Part shown: positions 8,726 through 17,351 of the stretch, in pieces
Layout: each line of letters begins with the position of its first letter
How positions within the stretch are numbered: position 1 is the stretch's first letter
Source of the DNA: Sanguibacter gelidistatuariae
Lineage (GTDB): Bacteria; Actinomycetota; Actinomycetes; Actinomycetales; Cellulomonadaceae
Assembly (NCBI RefSeq): GCF_900096585.1
Contig: NZ_FMYH01000001.1
Coordinates: forward strand, 496,001 to 560,000
Direction: 5' to 3'
Length of the DNA: 64,000 nt
Translations under genes and position numbers: made by a program
Notes under the pieces: generated by a model
Database searches by the model: none
What the model saw: only the letters and a program-made list of their open reading frames with translations
Told to the model about the DNA's origin: nothing

Positions 8726-8740
8726 GGACAGTTCCTGTCC
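8726..8740. promoter_or_regulatory. 15-bp palindrome upstream of the drrAB-like operon
   Basis: GGACAG-TTC-CTGTCC is a perfect inverted repeat. The half-sequence ACAGTTCC recurs at 8700-8707, 28 bp away, closer to the ATPase start. The divergent zincin gene (8808) starts only 67 bp away, so a bound protein could affect both. Confidence 0.45.
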
Positions 8741-8807
8741 GCTTCCGTGGCCACTTGTGTCCCGACCTGCTGAGGCCGCCTCTGCGGGCAGGTGACACCA
8801 TGGCGAG

Positions 8808-9158
8808 ATGGTCGAGATCAGCGATGCGGCATTCGAGGAGATCGTCGCGCAGGAGTACCGGGCGATCCCCGAGGAGATGTTCGGTGACCTCGACAACGTC
8901 GCCGTGATGATCGAGAATCAGCCGCCGGGCCAGCGCCCGCGGCTCTACGGGCTCTACACCGGGCACCCGCTGACCAAGCGCGGTGTGTACGGTTACGGCG
9001 AGCTGCCGGACCGGATCACGCTGTTCCAGAACACCATCGCCGAGCACAGCGCGGATCTCGACGACCTGAGGGCACGGGTCCGCACGACCCTCGTCCACGA
9101 GATCGGGCACTACTTCGGCATGGACGACAAGCGCCTGCGGGAGCTCGGCTGGGCGTGA
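8808..9158 (+). CDS. Small zincin-like metallopeptidase (DUF1025 type)
   Basis: A 116-residue cytosolic protein ending in the gluzincin-like signature HEIGHYFGMDD (His97, Glu98, His101, Asp106/107). This is the HExxHxxxxxD zinc site of the minimal metallopeptidases widespread in Actinobacteria. The full length is normal for that family (110-150). Substrates are not established. There is no Shine-Dalgarno sequence; a weak CACCAT hexamer lies 6 nt before the ATG. Confidence 0.85.
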   Translation: MVEISDAAFEEIVAQEYRAIPEEMFGDLDNVAVMIENQPPGQRPRLYGLYTGHPLTKRGVYGYGELPDRITLFQNTIAEHSADLDDLRARVRTTLVHEIGHYFGMDDKRLRELGWA

Positions 9159-9218
9159 TCCCCCGAGGCGCCATCCAGGACCGCACGCACCACCCGCACC
9201 GACCGACGAGGACCGCCC

Positions 9219-10202
9219 ATGACCACGATCGCCCTGATCACCCTCGGCGGCACCATCAGCTCGGAGTCGACCGGCGCAGGCCTCGGTGTGGTCCCGGTGA
9301 CCGGCGCGGACCTGATGTGCCACGAGATCCAGGCCTGGGTTCCGGAGACGAACCTGATCGCGCACGAGTTCCGGCTCCTGCCCTCTGCCTCGATCACCCT
9401 CGCCGACCTGCTCGAGCTGCACGCTTTCGTGGCGGCCCTACCGGGTGACGTCGACGCGGTAGTCGTCTCCCAGGGGACCGACACGATCGAGGAGACGGCC
9501 TTCGTGCTCGACGTGCTGGGCACAGCCGCGCGGATCCCGGTCGTGGTCACCGGCGCGATGCGCAACCGGGCGAGCGCGGGCGCCGACGGTCCGGCCAACC
9601 TCGTCGCGGCCGTCCTCGTGGCTGCCAGTCCCGACGCCCGAGGTATGGGCGTGCTCGTGCAGTTCGCCGACGTCGTGCACGCGGCTCGTTGGGTGCGCAA
9701 GGCGAGCACCTTCCACGTCGATGCCTTCAGCTCCGACCCGCTCGGCCCGGTCGGCCTGGTCAGCGAGGGCCGCGCGCATGTCGAGCTCGTCCCGCGGACG
9801 CGGCCCGTGCTCGCCGCGCCCGCCCACGCCGGCGCGCGCATCGCCCACGTGAGCGCGGGCGTCTCCGACGACCTCGCCCTGCTACCGGCCCTCGCCGCCG
9901 CAGGGTACGACGGCGTGGTCCTCGCCGGGGTGGGTGGAGGGCATGTGGCGGCCGACGCCGTCAGGCAGGTCGCGCTCGCGGCGGCCGTTCTCCCGATCGT
10001 GCTGTGCAGCCGGATCGGGTCCGGGCCGTCGCCGACCGCCACATACGGGTACCCGGGCGGGGAGATCGACCTCCTCGCGCGCGGGCTCATCCCCGGCCGG
10101 ATGCTCTCCCCGGTCAAGGCGCGCCTGCTGTTGGCGCTGCTGCTGGGGTCGGGCCTGCGCGGAGACGCGCTGCGCGCGGCCTTCGACGTCCACGCCCGGT
10201 AG
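9219..10202 (+). CDS. L-asparaginase (type I/II asparaginase family)
   Basis: Hydrolyses asparagine to aspartate and ammonia. The 327-residue length is standard. The two threonine motifs are present: LGGTISS with Thr12, and QGTDTIEE with Thr87-Asp88, together with the conserved Lys161 (WVRKAST). There is no signal peptide, so the enzyme is cytoplasmic. GAGGA precedes the ATG. The gene stands 60 bp after the zincin gene in the same direction and could be cotranscribed. Glutaminase side activity cannot be judged. Confidence 0.93.
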   Translation: MTTIALITLGGTISSESTGAGLGVVPVTGADLMCHEIQAWVPETNLIAHEFRLLPSASITLADLLELHAFVAALPGDVDAVVVSQGTDTIEETAFVLDVLGTAARIPVVVTGAMRNRASAGADGPANLVAAVLVAASPDARGMGVLVQFADVVHAARWVRKASTFHVDAFSSDPLGPVGLVSEGRAHVELVPRTRPVLAAPAHAGARIAHVSAGVSDDLALLPALAAAGYDGVVLAGVGGGHVAADAVRQVALAAAVLPIVLCSRIGSGPSPTATYGYPGGEIDLLARGLIPGRMLSPVKARLLLALLLGSGLRGDALRAAFDVHAR

Positions 10203-10288
10203 TCGCGGCGTCGGGCATCTCCGCTGGCGTCCCAGGGCAACGGTGACATGATCGAAGACGGTGCCGTGTGCGCCTCACGACGACCCGC

Positions 10289-10331
10289 GCGCTGTGCAGC
10301 GCACGGCATCTTGCGCCCTAGATCAGGGCGC
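10289..10331. promoter_or_regulatory. Two consecutive inverted repeats upstream of the diol dehydrogenase gene
   Basis: GCGCTG-TG-CAGCGC (10289-10302) is followed by GCGCCCT-AGATC-AGGGCGC (10313-10331). Both have perfect arms and lie 25-68 bp before the ATG at 10357. They could be operators or an upstream terminator for the asparaginase transcript. Confidence 0.4.
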
Positions 10332-10356
10332 CGATCGCCGATGCAAGGAGTCGAAG

Positions 10357-11142
10357 ATGTCTGTTGAAGGAAAAGTTGCTCTGGTCACCGGTGCCAGCCA
10401 GGGTATCGGGCGGGGCATCGCGCTGCGCCTGGCCCAGGACGGGTTTGACGTCGCGCTCGCAGACCTGGACTTCCAGGAGGACAAGGGCCTGGCCGTGGCC
10501 CAGGAGATCCACGATCTCGGGCGCAAGGCCATCTTCGTCGTCGCAGACGTGTCGAGCCGGGCGGACGTCTTCGCGGCGGTCGACCAGGCCGCCGACTCCC
10601 TCGGCGGCTTCGACGTGCTCGTCAACAACGCCGGCATCGCACAGGTGAAGCCCTTCCTCGAGATCACCGAGGAGGAGCTGGACAAGATCTTCAAGATCAA
10701 CGTCAACTCGGTCGTGTGGGGAGTCCAGGCCGCCGCCGCGAAGTTCGCCGAGTTAGGCCACGGCGGGAAGATCGTCTCCGCCGCCTCGATCGCCGCGATC
10801 AAGGGCTTCCCGATCCTCGGCGCCTACTCCGCGACCAAGTTCGCGGTCCGCGGCCTCATCCAGGCCGCCGCCCAGGAGCTCGCCCCCCTCGGGATCACGG
10901 TCAACGGCTACGCCCCCGGGATCGTGGGCACGGGCATGTGGGACCTCATCGACGCCGAGCTGAGCAAGATCAACGGCAAGCCGATCGGGCAGAACCTCAA
11001 GGAGAACGTCGACTCGATCGCCCTCGGTCGGATCGAGACACCGGAGGACGTAGCCAAGGTGGCGTCCTTCCTCGCCGGGCCGGACTCCGACTACGTCACC
11101 GGCCAGGTCCTCCTCGTCGACGGTGGGATGCTCTACAACTGA
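10357..11142 (+). CDS. Short-chain dehydrogenase, meso-butanediol/acetoin (diacetyl) reductase type
   Basis: A 261-residue classical SDR. The NAD(P)-binding TGASQGIG is at residues 11-18, NNAG at 90-93, and catalytic Ser144, Tyr157 and Lys161 (YSATK). The C-terminal half (PGIVGTGMWDLIDAELSKIN and SIALGRIETPEDVA) matches acetoin reductases/2,3-butanediol dehydrogenases, which interconvert diacetyl, acetoin and butanediol with NADH. CAAGGAG (10344-10350) selects the ATG at 10357 over the upstream in-frame ATG at 10261. Substrate assignment is by family resemblance only. Confidence 0.85.
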   Translation: MSVEGKVALVTGASQGIGRGIALRLAQDGFDVALADLDFQEDKGLAVAQEIHDLGRKAIFVVADVSSRADVFAAVDQAADSLGGFDVLVNNAGIAQVKPFLEITEEELDKIFKINVNSVVWGVQAAAAKFAELGHGGKIVSAASIAAIKGFPILGAYSATKFAVRGLIQAAAQELAPLGITVNGYAPGIVGTGMWDLIDAELSKINGKPIGQNLKENVDSIALGRIETPEDVAKVASFLAGPDSDYVTGQVLLVDGGMLYN

Positions 11143-11206
11143 GACACGCACCGGGCCCGGGCGGGTGCGCTCGGCGGGACCCGGTTCAGTTCGTCACACG
11201 CGACGA

Positions 11207-11223
11207 AGATCCGGACAGGATCT
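11207..11223. promoter_or_regulatory. Inverted repeat upstream of the WYL regulator
   Basis: AGATCC-GGACA-GGATCT has perfect 6-bp arms and a 5-bp spacer. It ends 27 bp before the WYL-regulator ATG, the position expected for an autoregulatory site. Confidence 0.4.
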
Positions 11224-11250
11224 GACCGCTTCTCGTGACACGCTGGGCTC

Positions 11251-12300
11251 ATGGCTGACACCGCCGGCAGGCTCCTCACCTTGCTCTCGCTGCTCCAGGC
11301 GCGGCGCGACTGGCCTGGCGACGCCCTCGCCGGCCGTCTGGGCGTCAGCCCCCGCACCGTGCGCCGCGACGTCGACCGCCTCCGCGAGCTCGGCTACCCC
11401 GTCCGTGCGACCAAGGGTCCCGACGGCGGCTACCGCCTCGACGCCGGTTCCGAGCTGCCGCCGCTGCTCTTCGACGACGAGCAGGCGATCGCGGTGGCCG
11501 TCGCTCTCCAGACGACCTCCTCGACGGTGGCCGGAATCGACGAGGCAGCCGCCCGGGCGCTGGCCACCGTGCGCCAGGTGATGCCCGCCCGGCTGCGCGG
11601 GCGGATCGACGCGTTGCAGGTCACGAGCGTGGAGCCGGTGCGCTCGGTCGCGCCTCGGGTGGATACCAGTCGGCTCGTCGAGATCGGGTCCGCGATCCAG
11701 GCGCGCCAGGTGCTGCGCTTCGACTACGACGGCGGCTCGGACGCGGAGGGCGCCCCGCGCTCACCGAGCGCCGCCGGCGCCTCGCCGGCCACGCAGCTCC
11801 GGGCGCCGCGACGTACCGAGCCGCACCACCTCGTGACCTGGGGTGGGCGCTGGTACGTGCTCGGCTGGGACCTCGACCGCGAGGACTGGCGCACCTACCG
11901 GGTCGACCGGCTCACCCCGCGGGTCCCGTCGGGGCCGCGGTTCACCCGACGCGCGCTCCCCGCCCCCGACGTCGCGACGTACATCGCGGAGCGGTTCGCC
12001 ATGCCCCGGTGGCCCTGCCAGGGCGAGGCGATCCTCGCCGCCCCGGCCTCCGTCGTCGGGCAGTGGGTGGGTGCTCACGGGGTGGTCGAGGCCCTCGGGC
12101 CGGACCGCTGCCGGGTGCACGGGACGTCGTGGTCCTGGGGCGGGCTCGCGGCCTGGTTCGGGATCTTCGACGTGGACCTGGAGATCGTCGGCCCGTCCGA
12201 GCTCGTCGAGGCTGCGGTCGTGCTCGCCCGGCGGTATGCCCGCGCGGCGCTTCCCAGCAACCTGACCGCCCGGACCGACGTTGCGCCGGAGGGCGCCTGA
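11251..12300 (+). CDS. WYL-domain transcriptional regulator (HTH_11 type)
   Basis: A 349-residue regulator. The N-terminal winged helix (residues 1-60) contains LAGRLGVSPRTVRRDVDRLR. The WYL domain spans about 140-240, with the family core RWYVLGWDLDREDWRTYRVDR, and a C-terminal WCX-like domain follows. WYL proteins sense nucleotides or other small ligands and often act as repressors. Residues about 165-185 form a low-complexity Ser/Ala/Pro insert within the WYL domain. It sits between two SDR genes facing the same way and may control either one. Confidence 0.85.
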   Translation: MADTAGRLLTLLSLLQARRDWPGDALAGRLGVSPRTVRRDVDRLRELGYPVRATKGPDGGYRLDAGSELPPLLFDDEQAIAVAVALQTTSSTVAGIDEAAARALATVRQVMPARLRGRIDALQVTSVEPVRSVAPRVDTSRLVEIGSAIQARQVLRFDYDGGSDAEGAPRSPSAAGASPATQLRAPRRTEPHHLVTWGGRWYVLGWDLDREDWRTYRVDRLTPRVPSGPRFTRRALPAPDVATYIAERFAMPRWPCQGEAILAAPASVVGQWVGAHGVVEALGPDRCRVHGTSWSWGGLAAWFGIFDVDLEIVGPSELVEAAVVLARRYARAALPSNLTARTDVAPEGA

Positions 12301-12342
12301 GGTTGGCGGGTCCGCGCGATCGACCAGGCGCAGACTGTCCCC

Positions 12343-13176
12343 ATGACATCCCACGCTGGCATGGTTGCCCTGGTCACCGGTGCGTCGTCGGGCATCGGTG
12401 AGGAGACGGCACTGCTGCTCCACGACGCCGGGTACACCGTCTACGCAGTTGCCCGGCGCACCGAGCGGATGGTGGGCCTCGCCGCCCGCGGCATCCGCAC
12501 CTTCGCGATGGACCTGACCGACGACGCGACGATCACCGCGGGCATCGAGCGCGTCCTGGCCGAGGCCGGGCGAATCGACCTGCTCGTCAACAACGCCGGC
12601 TACGGGTCCTTCGGATCGGTCGAGGACGTCCCGCTGGGCGAGGCCCGGCGCCAGTTCGAGGTGAACGTCTTCGGCCTGGCCCGGCTCATCCAGCTCGTCA
12701 CTCCCGGCATGCGCGAACGCCGCCGGGGGCGGATCGTCAACATCTCCTCGATCGGCGGCAAGATCTACGAGCCGCTTGGCGGCTGGTACCACGCGACGAA
12801 GTTCGCCGTCGAGGGCCTGAGCGACTGCTTGCGGATCGAGCTCAAGGGTTTCGGGATCGGTGTGGTGATCGTTGAACCCGGCCCGATCCTCACGGAGTGG
12901 AACGCGATCGCCCGCGAGAGCATGCTCGCCTCCTCCAAAGGCACGCCGTACGAAGGCCAGGCCCGGTCGGTCGCGCGTACGCTCACGGCGGCGGACGACC
13001 CGCGCACCGGGACCCGGCCGGACGCCGTCGCGCAGGTGATCCTGCGAGCGGCGACGGTGCGGCGCCCCCGCGCCCGGTACGCCGCGGGCAAGGGGGCGGC
13101 CGCGATCCTGACGGCCCGCAGGGTGCTCCCGGACTGGGCCTTCGACCTCGTCATCGGGCGGATCTTCCTCCGCTGA
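12343..13176 (+). CDS. Short-chain dehydrogenase/reductase (oxidoreductase)
   Basis: A 277-residue classical SDR: TGASSGIG at 12-19, NNAG at 83-86, active-site Ser136, Tyr149 and Lys153 (YHATK). The C-terminal tail is longer than in the upstream SDR and ends in a hydrophobic, basic stretch (DWAFDLVIGRIFLR), as in membrane-associated members of the family. The substrate cannot be told. CAGACT lies 6 nt before the ATG, a weak version of the leaderless pattern; no Shine-Dalgarno sequence is visible. Confidence 0.88.
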   Translation: MTSHAGMVALVTGASSGIGEETALLLHDAGYTVYAVARRTERMVGLAARGIRTFAMDLTDDATITAGIERVLAEAGRIDLLVNNAGYGSFGSVEDVPLGEARRQFEVNVFGLARLIQLVTPGMRERRRGRIVNISSIGGKIYEPLGGWYHATKFAVEGLSDCLRIELKGFGIGVVIVEPGPILTEWNAIARESMLASSKGTPYEGQARSVARTLTAADDPRTGTRPDAVAQVILRAATVRRPRARYAAGKGAAAILTARRVLPDWAFDLVIGRIFLR

Positions 13177-13233
13177 GAGCGGAGTCCCGACGGGCGCGGA
13201 ATATCGCCACGGCACCGGCAGGTTGGAGCGAGC

Positions 13234-14346
13234 ATGCCCACTCTCGATCGGAAGGCCTCACCCGTGGACCTGTTCTCTCCGCTCTCCCTCGGCGACCTGC
13301 ACCTCGCCAACCGCATCACGATGGCCCCGCTCACGCGGACCCGCTCGAGCGACGACGGCGTCCCCGGCGACCTCGTCGTGGAGTACTACACCCAGCGCGC
13401 CAGCCTGGGCATGATCGTCACCGAGGGCACCTTCCCGGTCCAGGAGGCCAAGGCGTACCCCGGGCAGCCAGGGATCGAGACCGAGGAGCAGATCGCCGGC
13501 TGGCGAAAGGTCACCGACTCCGTGCACGCCGCGGGCGGGGTCATCGTCCTGCAGCTCATGCACTCCGGACGGGTCAGCCACCCGCTCATCACCGGGACCG
13601 ACCGGATCGTCGCACCGAGCGCCGTCGCGATCATCGGCGAGGTTCACACGCCCGAGGGCAAGACGGACTACCCGGTTCCGCACGCCCTCACCCTCGACGA
13701 GCTCGAGTCGACGAAGGTGGCCCTGGTCGCCGCGGCCCGCAACGCGATCCGCGCCGGCTTCGACGGCGTCGAGATCCACGGCGCGAACGGGTACCTCCTG
13801 CACGAGTTCCTCTCGCCTGTCTCGAACGTGCGCGAGGACAGGTACGGCGGCAGCCCCGAGAACCGCACGCGCTACGTCGTCGAGGTGACCCGGGCGGTCA
13901 GCGAGGCCATCGGAGCCGGCCGCACCGGCATCCGGATCTCGCCTGCGCACAACATCCAGGACGTGTGGGAGAAGGACTCGGGCGACGTCCGCGCCACCTA
14001 CACCGCTCTTCTCGACGGGATCGGCGGGCTGGGACTGGCCTACCTGAGCATCCTGCACGCCGACCTCGGCGGGGAGCTGGTCCAGGACCTGCGTGCGTCC
14101 TTCGACGGCAAGGTCATCGCGAACTCCGGCTTCAGCGCGGTGACCACCCGCGCGGAGGCGATCGCCCTCCTCGAGGATGCTCACGCCGACGCCGTAGCAG
14201 TCGGCCGCCTCGTTATCGCGAACCCCGACCTGGCGGAGCGCTGGGCCCAGGAGGCTCCCGAGAACGAACCCGACGCGGCGACGTTCTACGGGCCGGGCGC
14301 GCCGGGCTACACCGACTACCCGACGCTGGTCGCGGCCGGGGCCTGA
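13234..14346 (+). CDS. Alkene reductase, old yellow enzyme family (NemA-like)
   Basis: FMN-dependent NAD(P)H ene-reductase of 370 residues, the usual length. The family motifs are intact: MAPLTRTRS in the N-terminal strand, substrate-binding HGAN (His182, Asn185) followed by Tyr187, the [13 protein letters not shown] segment with [12 protein letters not shown], and phosphate-binding [11 protein letters not shown] near the end. These enzymes reduce activated C=C bonds, nitrate esters and quinones. GGAG precedes the ATG. The convergent GPx-LLM gene begins its stop only 5 bp beyond this stop. Confidence 0.93.
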   Translation: MPTLDRKASPVDLFSPLSLGDLHLANRITMAPLTRTRSSDDGVPGDLVVEYYTQRASLGMIVTEGTFPVQEAKAYPGQPGIETEEQIAGWRKVTDSVHAAGGVIVLQLMHSGRVSHPLITGTDRIVAPSAVAIIGEVHTPEGKTDYPVPHALTLDELESTKVALVAAARNAIRAGFDGVEIHGANGYLLHEFLSPVSNVREDRYGGSPENRTRYVVEVTRAVSEAIGAGRTGIRISPAHNIQDVWEKDSGDVRATYTALLDGIGGLGLAYLSILHADLGGELVQDLRASFDGKVIANSGFSAVTTRAEAIALLEDAHADAVAVGRLVIANPDLAERWAQEAPENEPDAATFYGPGAPGYTDYPTLVAAGA

Positions 14347-14350
14347 CTGC

Positions 14351-15787
14351 TCAGTCCTGCGCGCGGCCGATCAGCGGGAACACGTCCTCGGCGAAGCGCC
14401 GGTAGCTCTCCACGGGCTCGTCGGCCCCGGCCACCAGGACGATCGTGTCGGCGCCCGCGGCGGTCCAGTCGAGGATCGCTCGGGCGCCCTCGGCGGGGGT
14501 CCCGCCGACGGTGAGCGACTGCAGGATGGCATCGGTCAGCTCGCCGCTGCCGTCGGCGCCCAGGCCGGCGATCTCGGTCAGGCGGTCGAAGACCCGGAAG
14601 TCGATGAGGCGCTGCATCCGCGCGCGCAGCTGGGCGAGCGCCTTCTCGCGGTCATCGCCCAGGCTCGTCATGGCGAACAGGACGGTTGTGGCGGCCGGGC
14701 CGCTCGCGCCCATCTCTTCGCGGGCCCAGCGAACGGCGCCAGGTGAGGCGATCTCGGGGAGCACCACGCCGTCGGAGCTACGGCCGGTGATCGCCAGCCC
14801 GGTGGGGCCGGTCGTGCCGAGCAGGATCGGGGGGACCTGCGCGGGCGGGAAGCCGAGCCGGACGCCGTCGAGCTGGACATGGTGTCCATCGACCGTGACG
14901 GACTCCCCGTCGAGCAGGGCGCGCAACGCCGTCGTGGTCTCTTCGAGGGCGGTGAACCGCCGCGATGTGCCCGCGCCGATCTGGTCCATCCACGACGGGA
15001 TCCCGTGGCCCAGTGCGATGGTCAGGCGGCCGGGCGCGATCCGGGCCAGCGCTGCGATCTCCATGGCCGCCGTCGCGACGTTGCGGGTCACCGCCGGCAA
15101 CAGGCCGATCCCGACATGGACCCGCTCGGTGCAGGCCAGTGCGGTCGCGGCCATCGCGATGCCCCCGGCCCACGGCAGGTCCTCGCTGAACCAGATCTCG
15201 TCGAAGCCGGCCGCCTCGGCCCAGCGGGCGAAGTCGGGGAGTTCTTCGGGTGCCCAGTCGGGCTCGAAGCGCACGCCGATGCGCGGCGCGCGGGTGGTGG
15301 CGCCGTCGGGAAGGACTGCCTCGATCGCGGCGACCAGCGCGGGGTCCTCGGGGGTGACCCCCGAGCGGAAGCGGGTTACCTGTCCGCCGGGGGAGACGAG
15401 GAACTTCTCGAAGTTCCAGCCGACGTCCCCGGCCGTGCCTTCGGCGTCGGGCACCTGGGTGAGGTGGGAGTAGAGCGGGTGGCGGCCCGGCCCGTTGACG
15501 TCGATCTTGTCGAACATCGGGAAGGTCACCCCGTAGTTGCGCTGGCAGAACTCACCGATCTCCTCGGCGGTGCCCGGCTCCTGCGCCATGAACTGGTTGG
15601 ACGGGAAGCCCAGCACGACCAGGCCGCGCTCGCGGTACGTCGTGTAGAGCTCCTCGAGGCCGGCGTACTGCGGGGTGAGCCCGCACCGCGAGGCCGTGTT
15701 GACGATGAGCAGCGCCTTGCCGGCGTAGTCGGAGAGCGCGGCGTCGGCGCCGGCAAGGGTGCGCAGGGTGATGTCCGGGAGCGTCAT
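14351..15787 (-). CDS. Glutathione peroxidase - luciferase-like monooxygenase fusion
   Basis: One 478-residue frame carries two enzymes. Residues 1-160 are a complete Cys-type GPx: Cys35 ([12 protein letters not shown]), Gln65 (GFPSNQF), resolving Cys81 ([11 protein letters not shown]) and Trp124 (WNFEKFLV). Residues 169-478 are a luciferase-like, flavin/F420-type oxidoreductase: [10 protein letters not shown] start, [33 protein letters not shown], and a C-terminal [11 protein letters not shown]. The linker is only about 8 residues (DGATTRAP), with no stop, start or codon-bias break. In actinobacteria the GPx partner is normally thioredoxin or mycoredoxin, not glutathione. TAGGCT lies 6 nt before the ATG, inside the 18-bp repeat shared with arsC. 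Confidence 0.88.
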   Translation of the reverse strand: MTLPDITLRTLAGADAALSDYAGKALLIVNTASRCGLTPQYAGLEELYTTYRERGLVVLGFPSNQFMAQEPGTAEEIGEFCQRNYGVTFPMFDKIDVNGPGRHPLYSHLTQVPDAEGTAGDVGWNFEKFLVSPGGQVTRFRSGVTPEDPALVAAIEAVLPDGATTRAPRIGVRFEPDWAPEELPDFARWAEAAGFDEIWFSEDLPWAGGIAMAATALACTERVHVGIGLLPAVTRNVATAAMEIAALARIAPGRLTIALGHGIPSWMDQIGAGTSRRFTALEETTTALRALLDGESVTVDGHHVQLDGVRLGFPPAQVPPILLGTTGPTGLAITGRSSDGVVLPEIASPGAVRWAREEMGASGPAATTVLFAMTSLGDDREKALAQLRARMQRLIDFRVFDRLTEIAGLGADGSGELTDAILQSLTVGGTPAEGARAILDWTAAGADTIVLVAGADEPVESYRRFAEDVFPLIGRAQD

Positions 15788-15791
15788 GGGA

Positions 15792-15809
15792 TCAGCCTAG
15801 GGGCGGTCC
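15792..15809. repeat. 18-bp direct repeat, left copy (AbiE module boundary)
   Basis: TCAGCCTAGGGGCGGTCC is identical to 17352-17369. On the - strand it encodes GPPLG-stop, ending AbiEii here and ArsC at the other copy in the same frame. It also carries the TAGGCT hexamer (15794-15799) 6 nt before the GPx-LLM start. Confidence 0.92.
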
Positions 15810-16751
15810 ACCTGTGTGAGCGGCAGCGTCGATCTCCGCTAGCCATTTGTTCAGTTCGGCGACGGCTTCCCCTAGCGTGGGCGTGACGTCGGTGCCCCGG
15901 GCAGCGCGGGCGTAGTCGATGGTCCAGTGCTCATGGGCGAGCGCGGTGCACGGCCAAGTGCGCTCTGGATTTCCCAGTTCGCGGGCCTCAGCGGCACGGG
16001 CGCTGAATATGTCGACGACGGCCTTGCGGACGCCTGCGGGGTCATCGCCGATCCCGTCGAGGCCGCGCAATAGCAGCAGGTCGACGACGTCACGTGCGCG
16101 GTCGTTCTTCGATGCCGGCGGGTTGTGCGGGTCCGTGCATGCGTGGATCTTCTGCGCGACCTGATAGCGCATGGTCAGCCCGGCGAGCGTCTGGGGACCG
16201 TCGAGGCCGAAGGGGGCAAGTGTCGGTGGTGTCACGAGTTCGGATTCGCGGCCGGCATGGCCCTCGTCAGGCGCTATCTCGACCTGGACTTTGCGCCATG
16301 TCTTGCCTTTGAGTTCGACGATGACGTTGAACCGCCGGGGCTTGATGACCTTGAAAGGCGTGTCGATGGTCTCGACGCCGGTTCGTCGAACAGTGAGCGG
16401 TCCCCAAGGCTCGGTCAGTACATCGTCGAGACAGATGATGAATTCGTCGATGTCGCCGCGAACCAGTCCATCGACGTCTTTGGTGGCTCGGGAGGAGAGG
16501 CCGAGGCGGTGCTGCAGCAGAGTTCCGCCCTTGAGAAGGAAACGTGGATGGCCCGTTGAGTCCAAGGTGCGTTGAAGCACCGCGACGACCACGGTCGAGG
16601 CGACGAGCCAGGCGAGGCGCTCGGCCGGATCGCCCATCTTGGCTGCCGCCTGGTTGATCCAGTCCGAGAGGATGCGCGTTGACGCAGGTTCCTTGTCCCT
16701 TGGTGTGAGTCCAGACAAATATCGTGATCCGTCATCAGTGGCGTCGTTCAC
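15792..16751 (-). CDS. abiEii: AbiEii/AbiGii-type nucleotidyltransferase toxin (type IV TA)
   Basis: A 319-residue nucleotidyltransferase toxin. The polymerase-beta-like core is visible: motif LKGGTLLQHRLGL (residues 73-85) and the metal-binding Asp pair KDVDG (Asp92, Asp94). Further on are the conserved Lys of RYQVAQKIHA and the RARDVVDLLLLRGLD segment of the C-terminal domain. Such toxins transfer nucleotides to RNA targets and arrest growth. Its start overlaps the end of the antitoxin gene by 17 bp. The last five codons and stop (GPPLG) lie within an 18-bp repeat copied from the end of arsC, so the native C-terminus may have been altered by insertion. GC is visibly lower than in the flanks (31/60 at 16681-16740). 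Confidence 0.9.
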   Translation of the reverse strand: MNDATDDGSRYLSGLTPRDKEPASTRILSDWINQAAAKMGDPAERLAWLVASTVVVAVLQRTLDSTGHPRFLLKGGTLLQHRLGLSSRATKDVDGLVRGDIDEFIICLDDVLTEPWGPLTVRRTGVETIDTPFKVIKPRRFNVIVELKGKTWRKVQVEIAPDEGHAGRESELVTPPTLAPFGLDGPQTLAGLTMRYQVAQKIHACTDPHNPPASKNDRARDVVDLLLLRGLDGIGDDPAGVRKAVVDIFSARAAEARELGNPERTWPCTALAHEHWTIDYARAARGTDVTPTLGEAVAELNKWLAEIDAAAHTGGPPLG

Positions 16752-17298
16752 GTCGCTCCAGAACTTGTCGGAGATTGTCCGCTACGGGCGCGGTGAGGCG
16801 TCCGGTGCCAAGCGCCTGATCGATGGCTTGCCGCAATAGGTATGTCGGGGTCCCGTAGTCGATGCACTGGGCGATCGCTGTCGCTGGATCCACGGTCGGG
16901 ATCTGCTCGGCCCAGCCGATCTGGCGTTGCAGGAGGTCTTCGTGGTGCACCTGGTATCGGTCGCCGCCGCGGCGCCTGATCCGGTGCTTGCGAGGAATGG
17001 TCACGTGGATGCGGTCGGGGATCAGATCGCTGAGCTCGTAGAGCGCAAGTGCCGTCTCGTGAGAGAGGCAAGCGGTATCGACACCGGTCCACAGCACAGC
17101 AAGGTGTAGTTCGTCGTGCTCGGTCGGTGGTACGACTGGGTCGCGATAGACACCGTGGGCAGAGCGTTCGAGCGCGCCCCGGGTGACCAGCATGTCAAGT
17201 GCGGCCGGGGAGGCTCCGTTTCGCAGAGCTTCGGAGCGACGGATGTAGCCGTGGTTCTCGAACGCCTCCTCGCGAAGGCGATCTCGGGTCGTGGTCAT
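16735..17298 (-). CDS. abiEi: AbiEi-type antitoxin / autorepressor
   Basis: A 187-residue antitoxin. An N-terminal winged-helix domain (about 1-70; GYIRRSEALRNGASPAALDM, then LERSAHGVYRDP) precedes the AbiEi C-terminal domain (RIHVTIPRKHRIRRRGGDRY). In this family the winged helix represses the operon and the C-terminal domain neutralises AbiEii without a protein complex. The ATG lies 6 nt behind TAGACT (17305-17310), so the transcript should be leaderless, and the palindrome CTATCG-GAAA-CGATAG overlaps that -10. The 60 bases 17281-17340 are only 45% GC. Confidence 0.88.
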   Translation of the reverse strand: MTTTRDRLREEAFENHGYIRRSEALRNGASPAALDMLVTRGALERSAHGVYRDPVVPPTEHDELHLAVLWTGVDTACLSHETALALYELSDLIPDRIHVTIPRKHRIRRRGGDRYQVHHEDLLQRQIGWAEQIPTVDPATAIAQCIDYGTPTYLLRQAIDQALGTGRLTAPVADNLRQVLERRERRH

Positions 17299-17304
17299 GT
17301 CAAT

Positions 17305-17323
17305 AGTCTATCGGAAACGATAG
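17305..17323 (-). promoter_or_regulatory. abiE promoter -10 with overlapping operator palindrome
   Basis: The -10 hexamer TAGACT (17305-17310, - strand) is 6 nt from the abiEi ATG. The perfect palindrome CTATCG-GAAA-CGATAG covers 17308-17323, that is, half of the -10 and part of the spacer. AbiEi binding there would block RNA polymerase. Confidence 0.72.
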
Positions 17324-17351
17324 TATTTTGACACGCATCCGCAACGGACCG

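Noticed and set aside
14351..15787. Selenocysteine in the GPx domain
   Set aside because: Residue 35 is an ordinary Cys codon; no in-frame TGA.
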